From: a bacterium
Lineage (GTDB): Bacteria; Patescibacteria; Paceibacteria; UBA9973; UBA6065
NCBI GenBank assembly: GCA_030680695.1
Contig: JAUXUT010000028.1
Coordinates: 1 to 12,945 of the forward strand
Reading direction: 5' to 3'
DNA length: 12,945 nucleotides
Shown: positions 6,177 to 12,266 of the stretch, piece after piece
Layout: each line of letters starts with the position of its first letter
Numbering within the stretch: position 1 is the stretch's first letter
Notes under the pieces: model-generated
Seen by the model: the letters and a program-made list of their open reading frames with translations, nothing else
Database searches by the model: none
What the model was told of the DNA's origin: nothing
Made by a program: the position numbers and the translations under genes

Positions 6177-7595
6177 ATGGATTTGTTTGATTTATTAAAA
6201 GACATCTTGCCTCCACAATTATCTATTAGTCTAACTATAACTTTTACTGTTTACATAGCTCTCAAGGCATTTCAAAAATACCGTTCTAATTGGTTAACTG
6301 CTATTGACCTTGAAACAATATTCTTAACAAGAATAATGATAATTGTTTTTTTGTTGTTATATCCTGCTCTACAAAACTATGCCAGTCTAAAAACTTCTTC
6401 AAAATTACTGTTGGAATTGGTAATTTCTTATCGGTGGGCTTTGATTTTCTATTTGGCATTTGAGGCAGGTTTATATTTACTACGTTACTACATAAGAAGA
6501 AAAACTGTATTGCCAGCAGGCTATGTTCAAGCGTGTTATTCTGCAATAATTCAATGCCAAGACTCCGATGGCGGGGGAATCAAGGTGAAAAATGAAATAC
6601 ACGCTCCTGTACAACTATGGACTACTGCGCAGTCTTTATATGGTTTAATAAAAACAATAAATGATGTTCAATTAATCCCTCATATCAGAAAAATAATCCA
6701 CTATTATGAACGTGCGCTTGTCGAAGAACCAACAATATGGTCTACATCTAAATCACCTAATATAGTAGTATCAGGTTGGGCATTAATTTCCATGATTGAG
6801 TTTTACTCAACAAAAAGTTACAGGGAAATCTTTGAATCAGAAGCAGTCAATATTCATAAATGGATAGTAGATGGGTTGAATAGTATTGTTTTACTACAAC
6901 TTCACAATGGAGGATGGGCAACAATGGGCAATGAAGAAGCTGATTTGCGAATATTCCCAACTAGCGTTTCGGTTTGGGCATTGTCAATTGCTGTACGAGA
7001 TAGAGAATCTTTAAATTTAAATCAAGAACAAGTAGCTGATTTGTACAAAGCAATTCTTCAAGGGGTAAATAATCTCAAGATATCCTATAATAAAGAACTG
7101 GGTGTATGGGATTCAAATCCAAATCGAAATTGGGTACAAAAGAATAATGCTCTTACCTTACTCACATATGGGATTTTGATGAAAGTTGAGCAAATTGTAG
7201 TCAAGTATGGCAACTCTTATGAATCTCAAAAATTATTAAATGAACTTACGCCTTGGCTAAATAGTCAATATGAACAGATAATGGGGCATGTTGATCATTG
7301 TTTAGGGAGGGATATAAATGACAACGAAGCAGATGCGCCATTTGACGACTTGATGTCAACTCCTGAGGGTTCAAAAGCACCAGTTACTTACTATGATTGG
7401 ATTTATTGCGCCTATCTAGCATTGCGAGCGTCAAGGCTTTCTAAGCGAAGTACCATTCGTGATGCTGTTCGCGAAAAACAAATAATTGATGTTCTCGTAA
7501 AACATCGCGAATGGCTTCCTAATTGGTATACATATAAAACTGCCTTAATCTTAATTGCATCATCAATAGATGAAAAATCACCGTATCAACTTTGA
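6177..7595 (+). CDS. Membrane-anchored alpha/alpha-toroid (prenyltransferase/squalene-cyclase-like) protein
   Basis: The 472-aa protein has two parts. Residues 1-105 contain three hydrophobic segments (about 14-32, 48-65 and 78-104), placing it in the inner membrane. From about 117 onward comes a soluble helical domain with repeats of the terpenoid-cyclase/protein-prenyltransferase toroid: CQDSDGGG (128-134), WTTAQSLYGL (148-157), SGWALISMIEF (199-209), LQLHNGGWATMG (240-251), FPTSVSVWALS (260-270) and NNALTLLTYGIL (323-334). The cyclase DXDD or QW motifs are not clearly present, so enzymatic activity is doubtful and the toroid may be a binding scaffold. A strong GGAGGAGG (6160-6167) sits 9 bases before the ATG. 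It ends the island operon, 18 bp from a convergent small ORF. Confidence 0.65.
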   Translation: MDLFDLLKDILPPQLSISLTITFTVYIALKAFQKYRSNWLTAIDLETIFLTRIMIIVFLLLYPALQNYASLKTSSKLLLELVISYRWALIFYLAFEAGLYLLRYYIRRKTVLPAGYVQACYSAIIQCQDSDGGGIKVKNEIHAPVQLWTTAQSLYGLIKTINDVQLIPHIRKIIHYYERALVEEPTIWSTSKSPNIVVSGWALISMIEFYSTKSYREIFESEAVNIHKWIVDGLNSIVLLQLHNGGWATMGNEEADLRIFPTSVSVWALSIAVRDRESLNLNQEQVADLYKAILQGVNNLKISYNKELGVWDSNPNRNWVQKNNALTLLTYGILMKVEQIVVKYGNSYESQKLLNELTPWLNSQYEQIMGHVDHCLGRDINDNEADAPFDDLMSTPEGSKAPVTYYDWIYCAYLALRASRLSKRSTIRDAVREKQIIDVLVKHREWLPNWYTYKTALILIASSIDEKSPYQL

Positions 7596-7613
7596 TGTCA
7601 TTTTCGAAAGGTT

Positions 7614-7856
7614 TTATCCTAATGGGTTTTTTAGCAAAAAAATCTTGACATTGTTCTTGACGGCTTTATCTTTGACGCAAAATTCTTTTCCATTAATATA
7701 AATATGATCCCCAAGTCCTATCCGACTATTCTCTCCAGGGCAAATATAATTTTCAACAGGAAAGTAGGTAACGTATTCTTCTATATGGTGATGATTTGCA
7801 TCATCTCCCTTAATAATGTCGACTAACATTTCAACCGTTGACTTACCGTCATTCAT
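7614..7856 (-). CDS. Small hypothetical protein at the island edge
   Basis: From ATG 7856 this minus-strand ORF gives 80 aa: a short helix-like start (STVEMLVDIIK), a His cluster (ANHHHIEEY), then a strand-rich part with GLGDHIYINGKEFCVKD and VKIFLLKNPLG. No family is recognised. Its AT-rich composition places it in the island rather than in hsdM. The frame is open further, to 8003, but that part is antisense hsdM. A TATAAT on the minus strand at 7897-7902 could be its -10, and AAGAAAAGAG is a weak RBS. It converges with the toroid gene. It may be a whole small gene or the remainder of one cut by the junction. Confidence 0.45.
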   Translation of the reverse strand: MNDGKSTVEMLVDIIKGDDANHHHIEEYVTYFPVENYICPGENSRIGLGDHIYINGKEFCVKDKAVKNNVKIFLLKNPLG

Positions 7857-9612
7857 GGCGAATAAACTCTTTTCTTTGGTTTTAAATGGTGTAGTTATTA
7901 TAACAAGGCTTTTGTTTGATGCTATCGAGCAGTTTTCGTATTTGCTGTTCTTGAAGCGGCTGGATGACCGCGAGAATTCGGTTGAGAGGCAGGCAAAACG
8001 CAAGGGGACGACGTATCAGCCGTTGGTTAAGAGGGAGATGCGTTGGGGGTATTGGACGCAGATGGAAGCTGAAAAAGCGTTGAAGCATGTGAAGGAAGTT
8101 GTCTTCCCTGGGATGATTAAATTGGCTGAAGATAAATCATCCTTTTGGGAGTACATGCAAGGCGCAGAGTGCAAGATCCGCAAGGCGGGGTTGTTGATCG
8201 AGGCGTGTAATTTGATCGATCAGATGAAGATCGCGGAGCAGAATCAGGATGTGCAGGGCGATCTGTATGAGTATATGCTGGGTCACATGCAGTTTGCGGG
8301 GCGCGGTGGACAGTTCCGCACGCCGCGGCATATCATCCGCATGATGGTGCAGATGGTGGACCCGAAGCCGCGCGAGCGTATTGGCGATCTGGCGGGCGGG
8401 ACGGGCGGGTTTCTCGTCAACGCGCACCAGTATATTTTGGAGAAGCATACGTCGGCGGGGATTTTGGAGTACGATGCCGAGGGGCAGGCACACCATCTGA
8501 TCGGCGACCAGTTATCGGTGGCGGAAAGATCGTTCATGTCGTCGAAGAAATATTTGCGGGGGTTCGATAATGATTCGGGGATGACCATCCTGCGCATTGG
8601 GTCGATGAATCTGATGCTGCACGGGATCGAGTCGCCGCAGTTCTATTACATGGATTCGCTGTCGAAGTCGTTCGATGATGAGCGCGAGTATGACGTGATC
8701 CTGATGAACCCGCCGTTCAAGGGCGCGGTGGATAAGGGCGGCGTTCATCCCACGCTGCCTTCGGATACGACGAAGAGCGAATTTCTTTTTCTGCATTTGA
8801 TCTTGCGCGCGCTGGATATGGGCGGACGGGCGGCGGTGATCGTGCCCGATGGGGTGCTGTTCGGGTCGAGCCGCGCGCATGTGGAGGTGCGTCGCAGGAT
8901 CATCGAGGAGAATCGGCTGGACGGGGTGGTGTCGATGCCTTCGGGTGTGTTCAAGCCGTACGCGGGGGTGAGCACGGCTGCCCTGTTCTTCACGCGCGGC
9001 GCGCAGACGAAGGACATCTGGTTCTATGATATGGCGCACGATGGTTTTTCGCTGGACGATAAGCGCGTGGCAATTGATGAGAATGATATTCCCGATGTGG
9101 TGAATTGTTGGGAGAAGCGGGCGAATAAGAAGTTCTTAGAGAGTAGAGAAAAGAGAATAGTGGAGTTGCGGAAGGAGTTGACTCCGTTGAAGGAAAAGCG
9201 TTTGAAGTTGCAGGCGGATATAAACCGCCTCTCTTTCGAACTGGCAGTTGATTCTGGTTCTGATGGTGTGAACGTCCCGAAGGCTGGCGTTGATAAGTCG
9301 AGTCGCTCGAAAGAAGCCTTCGGGACGGTTGATAGCGCGGGACGGTTAGCCGAAGCGCAAGGACTACTCTCTACTCTCCAATCTCTAATCTCTTCGCCGC
9401 AGGCGGAACTTGATCGTCTGACCCGCCAGTTCTGGGTGACCAAGGAGCAGGTGAAAGCGAACAAGTACGATCTCTCTGCCAGCCGCTACCGTCAAGTGGA
9501 CGCGGACGCTGTCTATCACGAGAAGCCGTCTGTGACGCTGGAACGGTTGACGCGATTGGAAAGTGTAATGTTGGATGAGATTAATGAATTGAAGAAGTTG
9601 GTAAAAGGATGA
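7816..9612 (+). CDS. hsdM: Type I restriction-modification DNA methyltransferase subunit with replaced N-terminus
   Basis: HsdM is the N6-adenine methylase of the type I complex. From ATG 7816 the frame gives 598 aa: helical N-terminal domain LLFDAIEQFSYLLFLKRLDD (32-51), the AdoMet motif I DLAGGTGGFL (191-200) after QFRTPRHI, and catalytic NPPF (298-301) in VILMNPPF. The first ~31 residues are island DNA read in a frame antisense to the small ORF and resemble no HsdM; there is no RBS at 7816. A TTG at 7912 after AAGG is an alternative. The normal first residues are missing, so efficient translation is uncertain. A coiled-coil-rich C-terminus contains an in-frame palindromic element (about 486-514). 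The stop overlaps the hsdS start as ATGA. Confidence 0.88.
   Translation: MSTNISTVDLPSFMANKLFSLVLNGVVIITRLLFDAIEQFSYLLFLKRLDDRENSVERQAKRKGTTYQPLVKREMRWGYWTQMEAEKALKHVKEVVFPGMIKLAEDKSSFWEYMQGAECKIRKAGLLIEACNLIDQMKIAEQNQDVQGDLYEYMLGHMQFAGRGGQFRTPRHIIRMMVQMVDPKPRERIGDLAGGTGGFLVNAHQYILEKHTSAGILEYDAEGQAHHLIGDQLSVAERSFMSSKKYLRGFDNDSGMTILRIGSMNLMLHGIESPQFYYMDSLSKSFDDEREYDVILMNPPFKGAVDKGGVHPTLPSDTTKSEFLFLHLILRALDMGGRAAVIVPDGVLFGSSRAHVEVRRRIIEENRLDGVVSMPSGVFKPYAGVSTAALFFTRGAQTKDIWFYDMAHDGFSLDDKRVAIDENDIPDVVNCWEKRANKKFLESREKRIVELRKELTPLKEKRLKLQADINRLSFELAVDSGSDGVNVPKAGVDKSSRSKEAFGTVDSAGRLAEAQGLLSTLQSLISSPQAELDRLTRQFWVTKEQVKANKYDLSASRYRQVDADAVYHEKPSVTLERLTRLESVMLDEINELKKLVKG
7897..7902 (-). promoter_or_regulatory. 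Candidate -10 box for the small minus-strand ORF
   Basis: The minus strand reads TATAAT about 40 bases before the ATG at 7856 and only a few bases inside the estimated right junction. A -35 would fall in hsdM sequence, where nothing close to TTGACA is present, so the promoter may have been damaged by the rearrangement. Confidence 0.3.
9271..9357 (+). repeat. In-frame palindromic element inside hsdM
   Basis: It encodes NVPKAGVDKSSRSKEAFGTV and about nine more residues, starting at residue 486, within the C-terminal coiled coil. The arms GTCCCGAAGGCT (9274-9285) and AGCCTTCGGGAC (9315-9326) form a perfect 12-bp inverted repeat with a 29-nt loop. It is the second copy of the element in hsdR at 3747, with about six differences in the first 60 bases, and it keeps the reading frame. 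Confidence 0.82.
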
Positions 9613-10814
9613 ATACTGACTGGCAATGGGTTCAGTTAGGTGAAATAAGCGAGGTCATTAGCAAAGGAACAACTCCCACAACACACGGAGTTGCATTTTT
9701 AGATTCAGGAATTCCATTTTTGCGTGCAGAAGATGTTGTTGGGGGTGCTGTTGATGTAACGTCGGTCAAATATTATGTTTCTGATAAAACACACGATACA
9801 CTTTTGGCGCGTTCAAAATTACAGCCAGGTGATTTTCTAATTACGATTGCGGGGTCGCTTGGCAGAGTTGGCTACGTGCCTCTGAATGCACCGCCTTTGA
9901 ATTGCAATCAGGCAGTTGCTTTCGTAAGGCTAAAACCGAACGCGATTGACTTGGATTTTCTTTTGTATGTTTTTCAGTATGAAGGAATAACCAAATCATT
10001 GCTTGATGTTCAGAAAGTGGGAACAATTGGAAATTTGAATCTTGAACAAATTCGAGATTTTAAAATTCCCCTTCCCCCGCTGACCGAGCAAAAGCGGATT
10101 GCGTCCCTGCTGGCGCGCGCCGACCGCCTGCGTCAACTACGGCGGACTGCGCACGATCTCGGCGATGCCCTGCTCCAGTCCGTGTTTTTGGAGATGTTTG
10201 GGGATCCAGTTACAAACAGTAAAAAGTTGAACGTTGAAAAGTTAGAAGGTTTTACAAGCCTTGTTTCATCTGGCTCAACACCATTGGGCGGTTCAAACGT
10301 TTATACAGCAAGTGGCATAAGATTCATCAGAAGTCAAAATGTTTTGATGAATAAATTTGATTTTTCAGATATTGCGTTTATAAGCGAAGAAATTTACAAC
10401 TCGATGAAACGCACGTTTGTAAAACGAAATGATGTTTTGCTTAATATTACGGGTGCGTCTATCGGCAGAGTTGCTTGTTATCAAGATGAAATTTTCGCAA
10501 ATGTAAATCAGCATGTTTGCATAATTCGGTGCAAGCCTGAAAAACTCAATCCAATTTATCTTTCCTATTTCCTTTCAATGCCATCATTTCAAGAAAAATT
10601 TATTACCAACCAATCTGGCGCAACAAGACAAGCCTTGAACTTTGAGCAAATCAAAGATTTCAATATTTCTGTCCCACCGCTGAGCCTGCAAGAAGAGTTT
10701 GCGGGCGTGGTGGGGCGGGTCGAGTCGCTGCGTGGGCGGATGGGGGAGTCCGCGCGGCAGGTGGAGGGGTTGTTTGAGAGTCTGCTGGCGCAATCCTTTG
10801 ACGGTGGACGGTAG
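9609..10814 (+). CDS. hsdS: Type I restriction-modification specificity subunit
   Basis: HsdS recognises the bipartite DNA target and bridges HsdM and HsdR. The 401-aa protein has the standard plan: target-recognition domain 1 (about 1-152, starting WQWVQLGEISEVISKGTTP); a central conserved spacer (IPLPPLTEQKRIASLLARAD and the following helix to about 198); target-recognition domain 2 (about 205-355, with SGSTPLGG and NITGASIGRVACY); and a C-terminal conserved helix after VPPLSLQEEFAGVV. The recognition domains are AT-rich and the conserved helices GC-rich, typical of shuffled specificity genes. Translation is coupled to hsdM (ATGA). The final codons (DGGR and stop) lie inside a heptamer-repeat palindrome, so the native end has been replaced; other tail copies end in SFGG or SFS. 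Confidence 0.92.
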   Translation: MNTDWQWVQLGEISEVISKGTTPTTHGVAFLDSGIPFLRAEDVVGGAVDVTSVKYYVSDKTHDTLLARSKLQPGDFLITIAGSLGRVGYVPLNAPPLNCNQAVAFVRLKPNAIDLDFLLYVFQYEGITKSLLDVQKVGTIGNLNLEQIRDFKIPLPPLTEQKRIASLLARADRLRQLRRTAHDLGDALLQSVFLEMFGDPVTNSKKLNVEKLEGFTSLVSSGSTPLGGSNVYTASGIRFIRSQNVLMNKFDFSDIAFISEEIYNSMKRTFVKRNDVLLNITGASIGRVACYQDEIFANVNQHVCIIRCKPEKLNPIYLSYFLSMPSFQEKFITNQSGATRQALNFEQIKDFNISVPPLSLQEEFAGVVGRVESLRGRMGESARQVEGLFESLLAQSFDGGR

Positions 10815-10865
10815 ACGATGGACGATGGGAAAACCACGGTCAACGGTCTATCGTCCACGGTCTAC
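10800..10865. repeat. Heptamer-repeat palindrome between hsdS tail copies 1 and 2
   Basis: Four 7-mers, GACGGTG, GACGGTA, GACGATG and GACGATG, run from 10800 to 10827. After a short AAAA spacer come four reverse-oriented units (CCACGGT, CAACGGT, CTATCGT, CCACGGT), giving a long imperfect hairpin. It interrupts the end of hsdS and supplies its stop codon. Confidence 0.75.
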
Positions 10866-10976
10866 TTTGCGGGCGTGGTGGCGCGGGTCGAGTCCCTGCG
10901 GGGGCGGATGGGCGAGTCCACGCGGCAGGTGGATGGGCTGTTTGAGTCATTATTGAGTGAGAGTTTTGGAGGATAG
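10866..10976 (+). pseudogene. hsdS C-terminal tail, copy 2
   Basis: This begins at TTTGCGGGCGTGGTG as copy 1 does (10698) and encodes FAGVVARVESLRGRMGEST followed by RQVDGLFESLL and SFGG, then TAG at 10974. It is a near copy of the last ~35 codons of hsdS without recognition domains. GGAGGA near its end (10968-10973) is the RBS of the pentapeptide gene, whose ATG directly follows the TAG. It may be the original hsdS terminus displaced by the palindrome. Confidence 0.8.
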
Positions 10977-11690
10977 ATGAATCAACCAAATTGGTTTCAA
11001 GCAATTATTGATTTACTCCAAGCGATTATTGGTGGAATTGCTGTGGCGCTGGTGATTTATTGGCTTGACGAAAGACGAGCAGAACGTGATCGAAAATTGT
11101 CTGATTTTCGAATCGCTTCAAATTGGGAAGTCTCCAGCCCTAAAGTCAGCATGCGTAATTTCCAACTGTCCGATACAAACCTTTCAGGCTGCGATCTTTC
11201 AACAGCCAATCTTGAGAATGCAAATTTTAGGAAAGCAGGGCTTCATGGCATCAAATTTAGCAAAGCAAACCTCCGACGAACAAATTTCCAAGCGACAAGC
11301 CTGCGCGGAACAAAAGTCAATGATGTAATTGCTTATCATATCAATTTCTCAGATGCGCAGATTGGAAGAGAAACAGACATACAGGAGAAATTACCTGTAG
11401 ACTTTTCTGGGTCAAATCTATTTGAGGGCTCATTTCGAAAAGCAAAAATCCACCAAGCTTTGTTTATCAAGACAAACCTGGTAGGTACAGACTTCACAAG
11501 CGCCATTGTAAAGAAATGCGATTTTACTGATGCGGATTTGACTGATTCAAAATGGAGAAGAGTAAAACAAGTTGAGAACTGCATATGGAAAGATGTAAAA
11601 GGTGTAGCTGAAGATAATTTCCCGCCTGAATTGTGGAAAGAAATTCAGAGGCAAAATGCTAGACCACTCAAGAAACGAAAAACCAAATAA
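10977..11690 (+). CDS. Membrane-anchored pentapeptide repeat protein
   Basis: The 237-aa protein starts with a transmembrane segment (about 7-29, IIDLLQAIIGGIAVALVIYW) followed by a basic/acidic stretch (DERRAERDRK). Two blocks of A(D/N)LXX-type pentapeptide repeats follow: about 61-128 (NFQLSDTNLSGCDLSTANL and on) and about 142-194 (VDFSGSNLFEGSF to DADLTDSKW). Such repeats fold as a right-handed quadrilateral beta helix; some relatives mimic DNA and protect gyrase, others are scaffolds. A lysine-rich C-terminus ends KKRKTK. It lies exactly between hsdS tail copies 2 and 3, and its RBS is in copy 2, so it is likely expressed with hsdS. AT-richer composition than the tails suggests it was acquired separately. 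Function unknown. Confidence 0.85.
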   Translation: MNQPNWFQAIIDLLQAIIGGIAVALVIYWLDERRAERDRKLSDFRIASNWEVSSPKVSMRNFQLSDTNLSGCDLSTANLENANFRKAGLHGIKFSKANLRRTNFQATSLRGTKVNDVIAYHINFSDAQIGRETDIQEKLPVDFSGSNLFEGSFRKAKIHQALFIKTNLVGTDFTSAIVKKCDFTDADLTDSKWRRVKQVENCIWKDVKGVAEDNFPPELWKEIQRQNARPLKKRKTK

Positions 11691-11694
11691 TTTG

Positions 11695-11817
11695 TTTGCA
11701 GGCGTGGTGGTGCGGGTCGAGAGTCTGCGGGGGCGGATCTCGGCGTTTGAGCCTCGCGAGTCCACGCGGCAGGTAGATGGGCTGTTTGAAAGTCTGCTGG
11801 CGGAGAGTTTCTCGTGA
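11695..11817 (+). pseudogene. hsdS C-terminal tail, copy 3
   Basis: This starts at TTTGCAGGCGTGGTG, five bases after the pentapeptide stop, and encodes FAGVVVRVESLRGRISAFEP then RESTRQVDGLFESLL and AESFS with TGA at 11815. Compared with copies 1 and 2 it has a five-codon insert (SAFEP) in frame. No start codon or recognition domain precedes it, so it is untranslated or a remnant. Confidence 0.8.
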
Positions 11818-11819
11818 AA

Positions 11820-11915
11820 AGACCTGACAGGTTTCCGCGAGAGTCTTGCGATCAGAGTCTCATGTCCACGCATGGGTTGCGATTGAGTCACGTCACGGTG
11901 AAACCTGTCAGGTCT
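11820..11915. repeat. 96-bp element with 16-bp terminal inverted repeats, copy 1
   Basis: The ends AGACCTGACAGGTTTC (11820-11835) and GAAACCTGTCAGGTCT (11900-11915) are perfect inverted repeats, each itself nearly palindromic (ACCTGACAGGT). The 64-bp centre encodes nothing recognisable. It sits immediately after tail copy 3 and replaces the first codons of tail copy 4. It resembles a miniature or REP-like element with no transposase of its own. Confidence 0.82.
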
Positions 11916-11919
11916 GGAT

Positions 11920-12017
11920 GGGTCGAGGCGCTGCGAGGGCGGATCTCGGCGTTTGAGCCTCGCGAGTCCACGCGGCAAGTGGAGTTTGAGAGTCTGCTGG
12001 CGGAGAGTTTCTCGTGA
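11920..12017 (+). pseudogene. hsdS C-terminal tail, copy 4
   Basis: The copy begins at GGGTCGAG, lacking the FAGVV codons, and encodes WVEALRGRISAFEPREST then RQVEFESLLAESFS with TGA at 12015. It shares the SAFEP insert with copy 3 and has lost three codons of DGL. The frame is open from a GTG at 11814 overlapping the stop of copy 3, through the 96-bp element, so a 67-codon fusion could be made, but no RBS supports it. Confidence 0.75.
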
Positions 12018-12019
12018 AA

Positions 12020-12115
12020 AGACCTGACAGGTTTCCGCGAGAGTCTTGCGCTCGGAGTCTCATGTCCGCGCATGGGTTTCGATGGATTCGCGTCACGGTG
12101 AAACCTGTCAGGTCT
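12020..12115. repeat. 96-bp element with 16-bp terminal inverted repeats, copy 2
   Basis: The terminal repeats are identical to those of copy 1 (12020-12035 and 12100-12115), and by eye about seven internal differences occur in 96 bp. The spacing from copy 1 is exactly 200 bp, so element plus tail appears to have been tandemly duplicated as one unit. Confidence 0.82.
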
Positions 12116-12120
12116 GGAGT

Positions 12121-12259
12121 GGTCGAGTCGCTGCGCGGGCGGATACTCGCCGTTTGAGGCTCGGAGTCCGCGCGGCAGGCGCTGGGTCGACTGCCCGATA
12201 GGGCGTGTCGAGACCTGGAGGGGTTGTTTGAGAGTCTGCTGGTGGAGAGTTTTTCGTGA
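12121..12259 (+). pseudogene. hsdS C-terminal tail, copy 5, broken
   Basis: The copy begins VVESLRGR and then shifts frame by one base relative to copy 4, running into a TGA within the SAFEP segment. It regains the original frame at SARQ and ends LEGLFESLLVESFS with TGA at 12257. It also carries a 36-bp in-frame insert. It is the most decayed copy of the array. Confidence 0.7.
12179..12214. repeat. 36-bp imperfect palindrome inserted in frame in tail copy 5
   Basis: Where other copies read CAG GTG GAG, copy 5 has twelve extra codons between CAG and CTG GAG. The insert DNA is an imperfect hairpin centred on CTGCCCGATAGGGCG. A length of exactly 36 bp keeps the downstream frame, as the hsdR and hsdM elements do. 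Confidence 0.6.
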
Positions 12260-12266
12260 AAAGGCG

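Larger units (their letters stand above)
4751..7905. other. AT-rich inserted island replacing the hsdR-hsdM junction
   Basis: Left of 4750 the sequence is normal GC-rich hsdR, and right of about 7906 it is normal hsdM (LLFDAIEQFSYLLFLKRLDD). Between them the composition is visibly AT-rich and carries five unrelated ORFs. The missing sequence is the end of hsdR, the R-M junction and the first residues of hsdM, so this is replacement rather than simple insertion. No integrase, transposase, target-site duplication or terminal inverted repeats could be found by eye, which points to recombination-based allele replacement or a decayed element. Confidence 0.75.

Noticed and set aside
4751..7905. The island as an insertion sequence or transposon
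   Set aside because: No transposase, no matching terminal inverted repeats and no target duplication were found; the two TATAAT boxes at its ends are not extended into an inverted repeat.
8512..9039. Minus-strand ORF of 175 codons rich in Arg and His
   Set aside because: It is a composition shadow of GC-rich hsdM, whose methylase motifs are clear on the plus strand.
9609..10814. Diversity-generating retroelement or invertible hsdS cassette
   Set aside because: No reverse transcriptase or recombinase is present, and the repeated tails are all in the same orientation and lack recognition domains.
11814..12017. 67-codon ORF reading through the 96-bp element into tail copy 4
   Set aside because: It depends on a GTG overlapping a stop with no RBS, and its first half is repeat DNA; treated as repeat plus tail remnant.
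10698..12259. The tail repeats as a CRISPR array or integron attC array
   Set aside because: Repeats are ~100-bp coding hsdS ends, spacers vary from 2 to over 700 bp, and no cas, integrase or attC fold is visible.
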